Source: Thermohalobaculum sp039816045
GTDB lineage: Bacteria; Pseudomonadota; Alphaproteobacteria; Rhodobacterales; Rhodobacteraceae
Length of the DNA stretch: 64,000 bases
NCBI GenBank assembly: GCA_039816045.1
Contig: JBCBYB010000008.1
Coordinates: 62,001 to 126,000 of the forward strand
Direction: 5' to 3'
The notes under the pieces were generated by a model. It did not search any database and was not told where the DNA came from. It worked only from the letters and a program-made list of their open reading frames with translations. Numbering within the stretch: the first letter of the stretch is position 1; each line of letters opens with the position of its first letter. The translations under genes and the position numbers were made by a program. Shown one piece after another: positions 1 through 8,740 of this stretch.

Positions 1-1
1 T

Positions 2-1285
2 GGCGAGGGAACCTGGCCGATCATCGAGGAGACGCTCGCGCTGCGCGCAGAGAAGGCGGCGCTGCTGGGGTATCCGAGTTTCGCGGCCTATAAGCTCGAG
101 ACCGCCATGGCGAAGACGCCGGAGGGGGTGCGCGGGCTGTTGATGCGCGTTTGGGAGCCGGCGAAGGCACGGGCCGCAGAAGAGCAGGCAGCGTTGCAGG
201 CGCTCGCCGCCGAGGACGGCTCGAACGCTGAGATCGCAGCCTGGGACTGGCGCCACTATGCCGAGCGGCTGCGCAAGCGCCTGCATGACTTGGATGAGGG
301 GGAGACAAAGCCCTATCTGCCGCTGGACGGTGTGATCGAGGCGGCCTTTGACGTCGCCGGGCGGCTGTTCGGACTGGCATTTCGGGAGGTCGAGGGGCTG
401 ACTTTGCCGCATGCGGATGCGCGCGCCTGGAAGGTGACACGGGATGGCACGCATGTGGGGCTGTTCATCGGTGACTATTTCGCGCGTCCGACCAAACGGT
501 CAGGCGCCTGGGCGAGCGGACTGCGCCAGCAACAGAAGCTCACCGAGCCCCACCGCCCGATCATCATGAACACGATGAACTTTGCGCGGGGAGAGCCGAC
601 CCTGCTGAGCTTTGACGATGCGCGGACGCTGTTTCATGAGTTTGGGCACGCGCTCCACGGACTGTTGTCGGATGTGACCTATCCAATGATCAGCGGCACC
701 GCGGTGGCACGGGACTTCGTTGAGCTGCCGAGCCAGCTCTATGAGCACTGGCTGTCGGAACCGGCGGTGCTGGAAGCCCATGCGCGGCATTATGAGACCG
801 GAGAGCCGATGCCGCGGGAGATGGTGGAGAAGCTGAAGGCGGCGGAGACCTACAATCAGGGTTTCCTGACCTGCGAATATCTGGGCTCGGCGCTGGTGGA
901 CATGGCGATGCACGAGATAGGGCCGGAAGAAACGGTGGACGGGCCGGCATTTGAGGCTAAGGTGCTGGCGGACATCGGGATGCCCAACGCGATTGCGATG
1001 CGGCACCGGACCCCGCACTTCCTGCATGTATTCGCAGGGGATGGGTATGCCGCGGGGTACTACAGCTATATGTGGTCCGAAGTAATGGATGCAGACGCAT
1101 TCAGGGCATTCGAGGAAACTGGCGATCCCTTTGATCCGGGGACCGCCGAGCGGCTCGAGCGCCATGTGTTGTCCGCCGGTGGCCGTACGGAGCCGGAGGA
1201 CGCCTATACCGGGTTCCGCGGGAAGTTGCCGGGGGTAGACGCGCTTCTCGAAGGGCGCGGGCTGGCGGATGCGGTTCCGGCCTGA
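2..1285 (+). CDS. M3-family zinc oligopeptidase (peptidyl-dipeptidase Dcp-like), 5' truncated
   Basis: C-terminal 427 residues of an M3 (thimet oligopeptidase/Dcp) metallopeptidase; the reading frame is open from base 2, so the gene begins before the window. The zinc motif HEFGH lies in FHEFGHALHG at about fragment residue 211, and the third-ligand region follows as DFVELPSQLYEHW, with the family C-terminal Tyr/His segment (GYAAGYYSYMWSEV). M3 enzymes cut short peptides in the cytoplasm, finishing protein turnover. It converges with the quinone oxidoreductase gene 13 bp downstream. Whether it is Dcp or oligopeptidase A cannot be settled without the N-terminal half. Confidence 0.93.
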   Translation, partial: GEGTWPIIEETLALRAEKAALLGYPSFAAYKLETAMAKTPEGVRGLLMRVWEPAKARAAEEQAALQALAAEDGSNAEIAAWDWRHYAERLRKRLHDLDEGETKPYLPLDGVIEAAFDVAGRLFGLAFREVEGLTLPHADARAWKVTRDGTHVGLFIGDYFARPTKRSGAWASGLRQQQKLTEPHRPIIMNTMNFARGEPTLLSFDDARTLFHEFGHALHGLLSDVTYPMISGTAVARDFVELPSQLYEHWLSEPAVLEAHARHYETGEPMPREMVEKLKAAETYNQGFLTCEYLGSALVDMAMHEIGPEETVDGPAFEAKVLADIGMPNAIAMRHRTPHFLHVFAGDGYAAGYYSYMWSEVMDADAFRAFEETGDPFDPGTAERLERHVLSAGGRTEPEDAYTGFRGKLPGVDALLEGRGLADAVPA

Positions 1286-1298
1286 GCCCGCGTTGCGC

Positions 1299-2279
1299 TC
1301 AAGGGCGCAGGATCAGCGAACCGGTCGTGCGCCGGGCTTCGAGATCGGTGTGCGCCTGTGTGGCCTCGGCGAGGGGATAGACCGTGGGCTCGGCAAGAGT
1401 GATGGACCCGTCGAGCATGGCAGCGAAGAGATCGTCGGCCGCGGCCTGGAGCGCCTCACGCGTGGGGACATAGTGGAACAGCGTCGGACGGGTGACAAAG
1501 AGCGAGCCTTTTGCCGCCAAGAGACCGAGGTCGACACCGGTGACCGGACCCGAGGCATTGCCGAACGAGACGAGCAGACCGCGGGGCTGAAGGCTGTCGA
1601 GCGAGGCCATAAAGGTATCGGCACCGACCCCGTCATAGACCACCGGCACGCCCGCGCCGCCGGTGATCTCCCGGACCTTTGGGGCAATCTCGTCCGTGCG
1701 GTAATCGATGACGTGGTCTGCGCCGAGCGCGCTGACGAGAGCACATTTTTCTGGGCCGCCGGCGGTGGCAATGACGGTCGCACCCAAGGCCTTCAGCCAC
1801 TGGACGGCGATCTGACCGACCCCACCTGCGCCCGCGTGAAAGAGGACGGTTTCGCCCGCCTGGACGCGGTGAATCTGTCGGATCAGGTATTGAACCGTCA
1901 GCCCCTTGAGAAGGGAGGATGCCGCAGCGTCAAACCCGATCCCGTCCGGCAGCTTGACCGCGCGATCCGCCGCAACGCAATGGGCGGCAGCATAGGCCCC
2001 GATCGGACCGGTGCAGTAGACGGCGCGGTCGCCGATCGACCAGCCCTCGGCGCCCTCTCCGAGCGCGTCGACGGTGCCGGCCCCTTCGAGCCCGATACCT
2101 GTCGGGAGATCTACTTTGTAGAGGCCGGAGCGGTGATAGGTGTCTATGAAGTTCACTCCGATCGCGCTGTGGCGGATCCGTATCTGGCCCGACCCGGGTT
2201 GTGGCAAAGAAACCGTGGTGAGATGCATGGCCTCAGGCCCCCCGGGGGTCGACAGTCGGATGGCTGGGATCTCGGTCAT
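1299..2279 (-). CDS. NADPH:quinone oxidoreductase, zinc-independent MDR family
   Basis: 326-residue medium-chain dehydrogenase/reductase. The GroES-like N-terminal half carries GVNFIDTYHRSGLY, a quinone-oxidoreductase hallmark, and lacks the zinc cysteines of alcohol dehydrogenases. The Rossmann half contains the nucleotide-binding glycines HAGAGGVGQIAVQWLKALGA at about residues 148-167. Members reduce quinones or enones with NADPH in the cytoplasm. It is transcribed toward the M3 peptidase and is divergent from mnmE, whose start lies about 100 bp away, so the two promoters share that gap. The true substrate is unknown. Confidence 0.92.
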   Translation of the reverse strand: MTEIPAIRLSTPGGPEAMHLTTVSLPQPGSGQIRIRHSAIGVNFIDTYHRSGLYKVDLPTGIGLEGAGTVDALGEGAEGWSIGDRAVYCTGPIGAYAAAHCVAADRAVKLPDGIGFDAAASSLLKGLTVQYLIRQIHRVQAGETVLFHAGAGGVGQIAVQWLKALGATVIATAGGPEKCALVSALGADHVIDYRTDEIAPKVREITGGAGVPVVYDGVGADTFMASLDSLQPRGLLVSFGNASGPVTGVDLGLLAAKGSLFVTRPTLFHYVPTREALQAAADDLFAAMLDGSITLAEPTVYPLAEATQAHTDLEARRTTGSLILRP

Positions 2280-2377
2280 GGGGGCGCTCTCCGTTGGTTT
2301 GCGTCTGCCGCGGACATGCGGTTGGAGTGGCCGGTAGGGAAACCGGGTTGGCAGACGGCGTCAAGGGCCATGGATCC

Positions 2378-3673
2378 ATGACTGCCGGCGACACCATCTT
2401 TGCACCAGCGACGCCTGCAGGACGCGGTGGGATTGCGGTCGTGCGGATCTCCGGACCGGAAGCGCCCTCGGTGCTGGCGGAGCTGGGTGGCGCGCTGCCC
2501 CCTCCACGCCAGGCAGCGGTTCGGCGGCTGCGCGACGCGGGCGGCGGGCTTCTGGACGAGGCATTGGTTTTGCGTTTCGAGGCCGGAGCAAGCTTCACGG
2601 GCGAGGCGATGGCAGAGTTGCATCTGCATGGAGGCCCCGCGGTGGTGGGTGCCGTCCTTGACGCTCTGAGCGCAAGGCCCGGTTTGCGGCTGGCAGATCC
2701 CGGCGAGTTCACACTGCGCGCCTTTCAGGCCGGACGCATGGATCTGACGGAAGTGGAGGCGCTTGGTGATCTGCTGGCCGCCGAGACGGAGGCACAACGT
2801 CAGCAGGCAGCGCGCTTGGTCGAGGGCGCCCTTGCGAACAAGATCGAGGCCTGGCGGGCGGGATTGCTGCGCGCCGTCGCGCTCGTGGAGGTGACGATAG
2901 ACTGGGCTGATGAGGACGTTCCAGAGGATGTGGGGCCCGAGGTTGGTACACTGCTCACCGAGGTCAGCACCGGAATCGCAGCGGAACTGGCCCTCTCCGA
3001 CGGCGCCGCGAGGCTGCGCACCGGATACGAGGTGGCCCTGGTCGGCGCACCGAACGCCGGGAAGTCGAGCTTGATCAATCTGTTGGCGGGGCGAGAGGCG
3101 GCTATCGTGTCTGAAGTGCCGGGAACCACTCGCGACGTTCTTGAGGTGCGCTATGACCTCCAGGGGCTGCCGGTGACGTTCCTGGACACCGCCGGCATTC
3201 GGGCGTCGTCCGACCGGATCGAGGCTGAGGGAATTCGCCGGGCAGAAGCACGGGCTCAGGATGCCGATCTCCGGGTGCTGTTGGATGCGCCGGACGCGCC
3301 CTTGGGGGCGCTCAGGGGCTTAGCTCAGGATGGAGATGTCCTGGTTGCGGCCAAGGCGGATCTTTGCGAGGGAGACGGGATGCCGGTGTCTGCGGCGACT
3401 GGCGACGGGGTCGAAAGGCTGCTCGAACGGGTGCATACAGCGCTGCGGGCCCGGCCCACAGAAGGACTGGTGGCGCATCGCAGGCAACGACTGGCGCTTG
3501 AGGCCGTCCGAGATGCGGCAACGGTTGCGCGGGAGGGGCTGGATCACCGGGGGCCAGAACTGATATCGGAGGACATCCGCCAGGGCCTTCGGGCTTTGGC
3601 GCGGCTCACGGGGGCCGTTGGGACCGAGGAGATCCTCGGGGAGATCTTCGGGCGCTTCTGCCTCGGAAAGTGA
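2378..3673 (+). CDS. mnmE: tRNA uridine-5-carboxymethylaminomethyl modification GTPase MnmE
   Basis: 431-residue MnmE (TrmE). With MnmG it installs the (carboxymethyl)aminomethyl group on U34 of tRNAs reading split-box codons. The N-terminal tetrahydrofolate-binding domain begins TIFAPATPAGRGGIAVVRIS. The inserted G domain shows GAPNAGKSS (P-loop), PGTTRD (switch I), DTAGIR and a KADL base-recognition motif. The C terminus is the conserved FCLGK, whose Cys is essential in the family. ATG 2378 was preferred because the conserved N terminus follows directly; the frame is open further upstream but without family sequence. Its TGA overlaps the mnmG ATG by one base. The sense strand is G-rich, unlike the next four genes of the operon. 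Confidence 0.97.
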   Translation: MTAGDTIFAPATPAGRGGIAVVRISGPEAPSVLAELGGALPPPRQAAVRRLRDAGGGLLDEALVLRFEAGASFTGEAMAELHLHGGPAVVGAVLDALSARPGLRLADPGEFTLRAFQAGRMDLTEVEALGDLLAAETEAQRQQAARLVEGALANKIEAWRAGLLRAVALVEVTIDWADEDVPEDVGPEVGTLLTEVSTGIAAELALSDGAARLRTGYEVALVGAPNAGKSSLINLLAGREAAIVSEVPGTTRDVLEVRYDLQGLPVTFLDTAGIRASSDRIEAEGIRRAEARAQDADLRVLLDAPDAPLGALRGLAQDGDVLVAAKADLCEGDGMPVSAATGDGVERLLERVHTALRARPTEGLVAHRRQRLALEAVRDAATVAREGLDHRGPELISEDIRQGLRALARLTGAVGTEEILGEIFGRFCLGK

Positions 3674-5577
3674 TGGGAGTGTTTCACGTGAAACACCTGG
3701 CAGATCAGCAGGCAGATGTCATCGTTATTGGCGGTGGTCATGCGGGATGCGATGCGGCACATGCGGCGGCGCGTGCGGGTGCGGCGACAATCCTCATCAC
3801 CCACCGCATCGATCGCATCGGCGAAATGTCATGCAATCCCGCAATCGGAGGGCTCGGCAAAGGCCATTTGGTCCGGGAAATCGACGCTCTGGACGGCGTT
3901 ATGGGGCGAGTCGCCGATGCCGCGGCCATCCAATACCGCTTGTTGAACCGAAAGAAAGGCCCCGCCGTACAAGGACCCAGGGCTCAGTGTGATCGGAGCC
4001 TTTACCGCAAAGCGATGCAGGCAGAGATCTCCACATGCCCGCGGCTTTCGGTGATCGAAGCCGCTGTCAACGACCTCAGCGTAGGCGGCGGCCGTGTCAC
4101 CGGTGTCGTGCTGGACGGCGGTGAGGTTATCAGAGCCAAAGCGGTCATCCTAACCACAGGGACGTTTCTGCGCGGTACAATCCATATTGGGGACAAACGT
4201 ATCCCGGGCGGTCGGATCGGTGATCCCGCAGCGAGACGCCTGGCAGACCGTCTTCGCGACCTCGGCCTCCCCATGGGTCGCCTCAAGACCGGCACACCGC
4301 CTCGTTTGCATCGTGACAGTGTTGATTTCGACCGACTCGACCAACAACCCGGCGATGACGACCCCACCTTTTTTTCGACGCTTACTTCGCGTGTGACTGC
4401 GTCCCAGGTGCCCTGCCACATCACCCACACGAGCGCAGAAACCCACGAAGTCATCCGAGATAACCTCTCCCGCTCCGCGCTTTTTGGCGGAGGCATCGAG
4501 GGCGTAGGGCCCCGCTATTGCCCTTCAATCGAAGACAAAGTCGTCCGCTTCGCCGAAAAGACCTCGCACCAAATTTTTCTTGAACCAGAAGGGCTTGATA
4601 CCCCTCTGATCTATCCAAACGGCATTTCCACCTCGCTGCCCGAGGAGGTACAGGCCATCTGGGTCCGCACGATCCCGGGATTGGAAAGAGCTGAGATCGT
4701 GCAGCCCGGCTACGCGATTGAGTATGACTATGTCGATCCGCGGGCCCTGACCCCCGGGCTGGCTTTGCGTGCACTCCCAGGTCTCTGGCTCGCAGGCCAG
4801 ATTAATGGCACGACAGGCTATGAGGAGGCCGCCGCCCAAGGTCTTGTGGCCGGACTGAACGCCGCCCGGGCCATTGCTGGTCAGCCGCCCCAGCATTTCA
4901 GCCGCACTGACAGCTACATCGGTGTGATGCTCGACGACCTCACAAGCGCGGGGGTCACGGAACCCTACCGCATGTTTACGTCCCGCTCGGAGTACCGGCT
5001 TCATCTCCGGGCAGACAATGCGGATCAGAGGCTGACACCCCTTGGGATTGCTGCAGGACTGGTCGGAGAGCGTCGAAGGCGGGCCTTCGAGTCCAAGCGC
5101 GAGAGCCTCGCACGATCGCGTGCTCGGCTCGAGGCCCATGCCATCACACCATCAGCAGCCAATGCAAAAGGGCTTTCACTCAACGAGGATGGCGTCAGAC
5201 GAACCGCGCTTCAGCTGCTTGGGCGCCCGGACATCAATCCGGAGACTCTGTTTGGCCTTTGGCCTAACCTCGGTGACCTGCCCGCTTATGATGTGGCACA
5301 GCTCGCACGGGAAGCGCACTACGCCGACTACATCACACGTCAACGTGCGGAAGCCGAGGAGCTTCGTCGAGAGGAAGCGCGTCCTCTGCCGGCTGCCCTC
5401 ACCTACGAAGCGTTGCCTGGCCTCTCCTCGGAACTGCGCCAGAAACTCACGGCCCGGCGACCAGCCACCCTCGGAGATGCGCGCCGGATCGAGGGGATGA
5501 CCCCTGCGGCCCTGGCACTCTTGCTCGTCGCGGCAAAGCGCCTCGAACAGGCAGCCGCACAAAGCCGCCGCGCCTAA
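3673..5577 (+). CDS. mnmG: tRNA uridine-5-carboxymethylaminomethyl modification enzyme MnmG (GidA)
   Basis: 634-residue FAD protein, the partner of MnmE in U34 modification. The FAD-binding motif IGGGHAGCDAAHAAARAG lies near the N terminus, followed by the GidA signatures MSCNPAIGGLGKGH and GPAVQGPRAQCDR, and by the C-terminal GidA-associated helical domain. The start is ATG 3673, overlapping the mnmE stop as TGATG. Codons 3-8 coincide with a perfect parS palindrome, so residues FHVKH near the N terminus are set by the centromere sequence rather than by enzyme function. The gene is second in mnmE-mnmG-rsmG-parA-parB; rsmG starts one base after its TAA. Confidence 0.97.
   Translation: MGVFHVKHLADQQADVIVIGGGHAGCDAAHAAARAGAATILITHRIDRIGEMSCNPAIGGLGKGHLVREIDALDGVMGRVADAAAIQYRLLNRKKGPAVQGPRAQCDRSLYRKAMQAEISTCPRLSVIEAAVNDLSVGGGRVTGVVLDGGEVIRAKAVILTTGTFLRGTIHIGDKRIPGGRIGDPAARRLADRLRDLGLPMGRLKTGTPPRLHRDSVDFDRLDQQPGDDDPTFFSTLTSRVTASQVPCHITHTSAETHEVIRDNLSRSALFGGGIEGVGPRYCPSIEDKVVRFAEKTSHQIFLEPEGLDTPLIYPNGISTSLPEEVQAIWVRTIPGLERAEIVQPGYAIEYDYVDPRALTPGLALRALPGLWLAGQINGTTGYEEAAAQGLVAGLNAARAIAGQPPQHFSRTDSYIGVMLDDLTSAGVTEPYRMFTSRSEYRLHLRADNADQRLTPLGIAAGLVGERRRRAFESKRESLARSRARLEAHAITPSAANAKGLSLNEDGVRRTALQLLGRPDINPETLFGLWPNLGDLPAYDVAQLAREAHYADYITRQRAEAEELRREEARPLPAALTYEALPGLSSELRQKLTARRPATLGDARRIEGMTPAALALLLVAAKRLEQAAAQSRRA
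3680..3695. other. parS centromere site 1 (inside mnmG)
   Basis: TGTTTCACGTGAAACA is a perfect 16-bp palindrome identical to the consensus ParB-binding parS site known from Bacillus and Caulobacter. It sits in codons 3-8 of mnmG, 3.3 kb upstream of parB. ParB loads here as a CTP-dependent clamp and spreads, and ParA then moves the origin region. Confidence 0.95.
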
Positions 5578-5578
5578 G

Positions 5579-6205
5579 GTGGACGCCGCCACCTTCCGCA
5601 AAGCCTACGGTGTTTCACGTGAAACATGCGAGCGGCTGGAGACCTTTGCCGCACTCCTCACGCGCTGGACAAAGCGCATTAACCTTATCGCACCAAAAAC
5701 ACTCGATACCCTCTGGAGCCGACACATCGCCGACAGCGCGCAGCTTTGGACGCTCCGTCCCGACGCGTGCGACACATGGCTAGACCTCGGCTCCGGCGGC
5801 GGCCTCCCCGGTCTTGTCATCGCTGCCATCGCTGCCGAAGAGACCCGGATACAGATCACACTGGTGGAAAGCGACGGCCGCAAGTCCGCCTTCCTGGCCA
5901 CCGCCGCCCGGGAGATGAACCTCAGCCCCACCATCGTCACCGAGCGAATCGAGTCCCTCCGCCTGCCAAAATCCAGCGTCATATCCGCGCGAGCACTCGC
6001 CCCTTTGCCGAAACTGCTCGAACTGGCCGCGCCACATGCCGCGCCAGAGACGGTTTTCCTCTTTCCCAAGGGCCGCAACGCCAGATCCGAATTGACCGAG
6101 GCGCAACGCCATTGGCATATTGAGCAGACGGAGATCGCGAGCCGAACCGAGGCCGACGCGACGATCCTGAAAATAACCAGAGCAGAGCGCCGCCATGACC
6201 CCTGA
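5579..6205 (+). CDS. rsmG: 16S rRNA (guanine-527-N7)-methyltransferase RsmG (GidB)
   Basis: 208-residue methyltransferase that methylates N7 of G527 in 16S rRNA; loss gives low-level streptomycin resistance in other bacteria. The SAM-binding loop LDLGSGGGLPGLVIA is at about residues 63-77, and the N-terminal helix is followed by RWTKRINLIAPKTL. A GTG start at 5579, one base after the mnmG stop, is favoured because the next in-frame ATG would remove the conserved N terminus. Codons 11-16 (VSRET) are written by the second parS site. It overlaps parA by 11 bp, implying translational coupling. Confidence 0.96.
   Translation: MDAATFRKAYGVSRETCERLETFAALLTRWTKRINLIAPKTLDTLWSRHIADSAQLWTLRPDACDTWLDLGSGGGLPGLVIAAIAAEETRIQITLVESDGRKSAFLATAAREMNLSPTIVTERIESLRLPKSSVISARALAPLPKLLELAAPHAAPETVFLFPKGRNARSELTEAQRHWHIEQTEIASRTEADATILKITRAERRHDP
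5611..5626. other. parS centromere site 2 (inside rsmG)
   Basis: Second perfect copy of TGTTTCACGTGAAACA, 1931 bp from the first. Here the palindrome is read in a different frame and encodes VSRET in RsmG. No third perfect copy was found by eye in the window. Confidence 0.95.
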
Positions 6206-7013
6206 TCCCCGTACGCCCTCAGACCGCTCGACCGGCGCACGCATCATGGCCGTTGTAAACCAGAAGGGTGGCGTCGGGAAAACCACGACGGCGATCAATC
6301 TCGGCACCGCCCTTGCGCAACGCGGGTGCCATGTCCTGCTAATCGATCTTGACCCCCAGGGCAACGCTTCCACCGGCCTTGGTGTCGACCCCCACGCCCG
6401 CCAGACGAGCAGCTATGACGTCGTGGCAGGAGATGCTCCGCTTATCGATGCCGTCCGCCCGTCCTCCGTTGAGCGGCTCGATATCGTCCCAGCCACCGTC
6501 GATCTCTCGGGCGCGGATGTGGAACTGGTCTCCGACCCTGATCGCGCCCGCCGCCTCCAACAGGCGCTCGATACCGCACCGCTCTCCCATGACATCGTGC
6601 TGATCGACTGTCCGCCCTCGCTGAACCTCCTCACGTTGAATGCTATGGCCGCAGCCGACAGTGTGATTGTCCCGTTGCAATGTGAGTTCTTCGCGCTTGA
6701 GGGATTGTCCCAGCTTCTCAGCACCATCCGCCGCGTCCAGTCCCGCCTGAACCCGGATCTGCGCATCCACGGCATTGTGCTGACCATGTTCGACCGGCGC
6801 AACCGCCTGTCCGCCCAGGTCGAAGAAGACGTCCGCTCCACCCTTGGCGAGGTCGTCTATCAGACCGTGATTCCCCGGAACGTCCGGCTGTCCGAGGCCC
6901 CCTCGCACGCCATGCCCGCCCTGCTCTACGACCGTGACTGCGCTGGCAGCCGCGCCTATCGCAGCCTCGCCTCAGAGGTGCTGAGCCGCGACGGCACGAC
7001 ACTCGCCGCCTGA
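6195..7013 (+). CDS. parA: Chromosome partitioning ATPase ParA (Soj)
   Basis: 272-residue Walker-type ATPase. The deviant Walker A motif KGGVGKTT follows MAVVNQ, then come LIDLDPQGNASTG (A' box) and VLIDCPPSLNLLTLNAM (Walker B). ATP-bound ParA dimers coat the nucleoid and are released by ParB at parS, pulling the duplicated origins apart. The 18 residues before the ATPase core match the length of chromosomal rather than plasmid (HTH-bearing) ParA. The ATG lies inside the 3' end of rsmG (11-bp overlap), and parB follows after 11 bp with a GGAG-type ribosome-binding site. Confidence 0.97.
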   Translation: MTPDPRTPSDRSTGARIMAVVNQKGGVGKTTTAINLGTALAQRGCHVLLIDLDPQGNASTGLGVDPHARQTSSYDVVAGDAPLIDAVRPSSVERLDIVPATVDLSGADVELVSDPDRARRLQQALDTAPLSHDIVLIDCPPSLNLLTLNAMAAADSVIVPLQCEFFALEGLSQLLSTIRRVQSRLNPDLRIHGIVLTMFDRRNRLSAQVEEDVRSTLGEVVYQTVIPRNVRLSEAPSHAMPALLYDRDCAGSRAYRSLASEVLSRDGTTLAA

Positions 7014-7024
7014 GGAGACCGCCC

Positions 7025-7918
7025 ATGGCCAAGAAACAAGAACCGCGCCGAGGGCTCGGCCGCGGCCTCTCCGCCCTGCTCGGCGACGACGCAGCCGCCC
7101 TGACGGCCGACACGCCGAAGCCCGGGAACCCGCCAGCCCACATGGATCTCATGGTCCCGATCGAAATGATCGCGCCCAACACGGACCAACCGCGGCGCCA
7201 ATTCGACGACGACGACCTCGAAGAACTGGCGGCGTCGATCCGGGCCCATGGCATCATTCAGCCGCTCGTCCTGCGGATCGATCCGTCACAGAAATCGCTC
7301 TACCAGATCGTCGCGGGTGAGCGCCGTTGGCGGGCCGCACAGCGCGCTCAGCTTCACCAGGTCCCCGCCGTCATCCGAGAGCTCGACGACCGCGGCGTGC
7401 TCGAGATCGCCATCGTTGAGAACATCCAGCGCACCGATCTCAACCCGGTCGAAGAGGCGCAAGGTTACGCCCAGTTGATCGACCAGTTCGGTCACACCCA
7501 GGCCGAGCTTGCCCGTATCACCGGAAAGAGCCGCAGCCACCTCGCCAACCTCTTGCGCTTGCTGACCCTTCCGGAACCTGTCCTCGAGGCGCTGCGCAAG
7601 GGCGAGCTGACCGCCGGCCACGCCCGGGCCCTCGTCACCGCGTCAGACCCCGCCGCGCTCTGCCGGGAGGTGATCGCCCGCGGCCTCAGCGTGCGCGAGT
7701 CTGAGCGTCTTGCCAAACAGGCTGCACCAAGCGCGCCCCGCACCCCAAAGCCCAAAGCGGAGAAGGACGCCGACACCCGCATGCTCGAAGGCGATCTCAC
7801 CGCGGCCATAGGCATGGCGGTTCGCATCGAGCACGCCGGACAAGATGGTGGCGAGATGCGCATCCGCTACCGCGATCTCGAACAGCTCGACAAGCTCTGC
7901 CAGAAGCTCGCGGAGTGA
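7025..7918 (+). CDS. parB: Chromosome partitioning CTPase/DNA-binding protein ParB (Spo0J)
   Basis: 297-residue ParB. The basic N terminus (RRGLGRGLSALLG) is the ParA-stimulating tail. The CTP-binding boxes are seen as GERRWRAA and IVENIQRTDLNPVEEA. The helix-turn-helix that reads parS follows (TQAELARITGKSRSHLANLLRLL), and a C-terminal dimerisation domain ends the protein. Its two targets lie upstream in mnmG and rsmG. The stop codon abuts, with no spacer, the stop of the convergent RNase T2 gene. Last gene of the mnmE-mnmG-rsmG-parA-parB operon. Confidence 0.97.
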   Translation: MAKKQEPRRGLGRGLSALLGDDAAALTADTPKPGNPPAHMDLMVPIEMIAPNTDQPRRQFDDDDLEELAASIRAHGIIQPLVLRIDPSQKSLYQIVAGERRWRAAQRAQLHQVPAVIRELDDRGVLEIAIVENIQRTDLNPVEEAQGYAQLIDQFGHTQAELARITGKSRSHLANLLRLLTLPEPVLEALRKGELTAGHARALVTASDPAALCREVIARGLSVRESERLAKQAAPSAPRTPKPKAEKDADTRMLEGDLTAAIGMAVRIEHAGQDGGEMRIRYRDLEQLDKLCQKLAE

Positions 7919-8554
7919 TCACCGCATGGGCGGCAACAGCGCCCGGTCGAGCGGACAATGCCGCTGCACACTCCGGCTGCAGGGGCGCGGCTCAAGCCCT
8001 CGGTCGAGGCAAACTCGCACCTCCCGGATCAGTCCATCACGACAGGTCACCCGCACCGATTCAGGTGTAAGCCATTGATTTTCCTCCAGGAATGCATCTT
8101 CCACCACATCCGGATCGATCCGCACGGGCTCCGGCAGCTGCCTGAGCAGCGCTGGTCGCGACACCCGCTCATAGGCCTCCCTTGCGAGCGCGAAGTACTG
8201 CCGTGAGCTGAGCCCCGAGCAGCGCCCATGCTTTTTCCACTGATGCCAGGCAAGGCCTCCACTGCCGTAGAGATCGGCCTGCGCGCCGGTTTCCCGTCGG
8301 CTGGGATCCCGCACCTCCGCACGGCAATACTCCGGCCAATCATCCTCGCTCTGAGGCCACAACCCGTGCAGCACAAAACCCAGATCATAGCGCGCGTCGC
8401 ACTGTTCCGCATTCCGTGCATCGCCCTCGGCCCGGCACCAAGACGCGTTCCACGAGAGCGCTAGCACATAGTAATCGAACGCCCCCGCTCGATCCTGCGC
8501 CTTGGCAGCCCCCAAGCATGCCACGATCCCCACAACCGCCCAGATCAACCGCAT
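7919..8554 (-). CDS. Secreted RNase T2 family ribonuclease
   Basis: 211-residue endoribonuclease of the T2 family. A signal peptide (MRLIWAVVGIVACLGAAKA) implies export to the periplasm or medium. Both catalytic boxes are intact: CAS-1 FVLHGLWPQ and CAS-2 WHQWKKHGRCSG, each supplying active-site His (with Glu/Lys in box 2 partly replaced), plus paired cysteines for disulfides. The start at 8554 was chosen because it gives a clean signal peptide; GTG 8581 and ATG 8575 are in-frame alternatives. The likely role is scavenging of phosphate or nucleosides from RNA. It is convergent with parB at zero spacing. Confidence 0.93.
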   Translation of the reverse strand: MRLIWAVVGIVACLGAAKAQDRAGAFDYYVLALSWNASWCRAEGDARNAEQCDARYDLGFVLHGLWPQSEDDWPEYCRAEVRDPSRRETGAQADLYGSGGLAWHQWKKHGRCSGLSSRQYFALAREAYERVSRPALLRQLPEPVRIDPDVVEDAFLEENQWLTPESVRVTCRDGLIREVRVCLDRGLEPRPCSRSVQRHCPLDRALLPPMR

Positions 8555-8740
8555 CGTCGACTTACCGCTTTCCATTTTCACCGGCTGTCTCTATATCACC
8601 CCATGACGGTCTTGCAGCCTTGCTCTGTGAAACCTCGGGCAAAATTGGCTTCGCGGCCGCGCCCACCCCCGCTTCGCCGTTGGTGAGAGACGAGGCGCCG
8701 GCCCAGGATCGGCCGTGGCGCCATGAGATTGAGGACGATG

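Noticed and set aside
1269..2381. 370-codon plus-strand open frame opposite the quinone oxidoreductase
   Set aside because: The minus-strand frame gives a full-length recognisable MDR protein; the plus frame is Arg/Gly-rich and matches nothing. High-GC antisense frames of this kind are expected.
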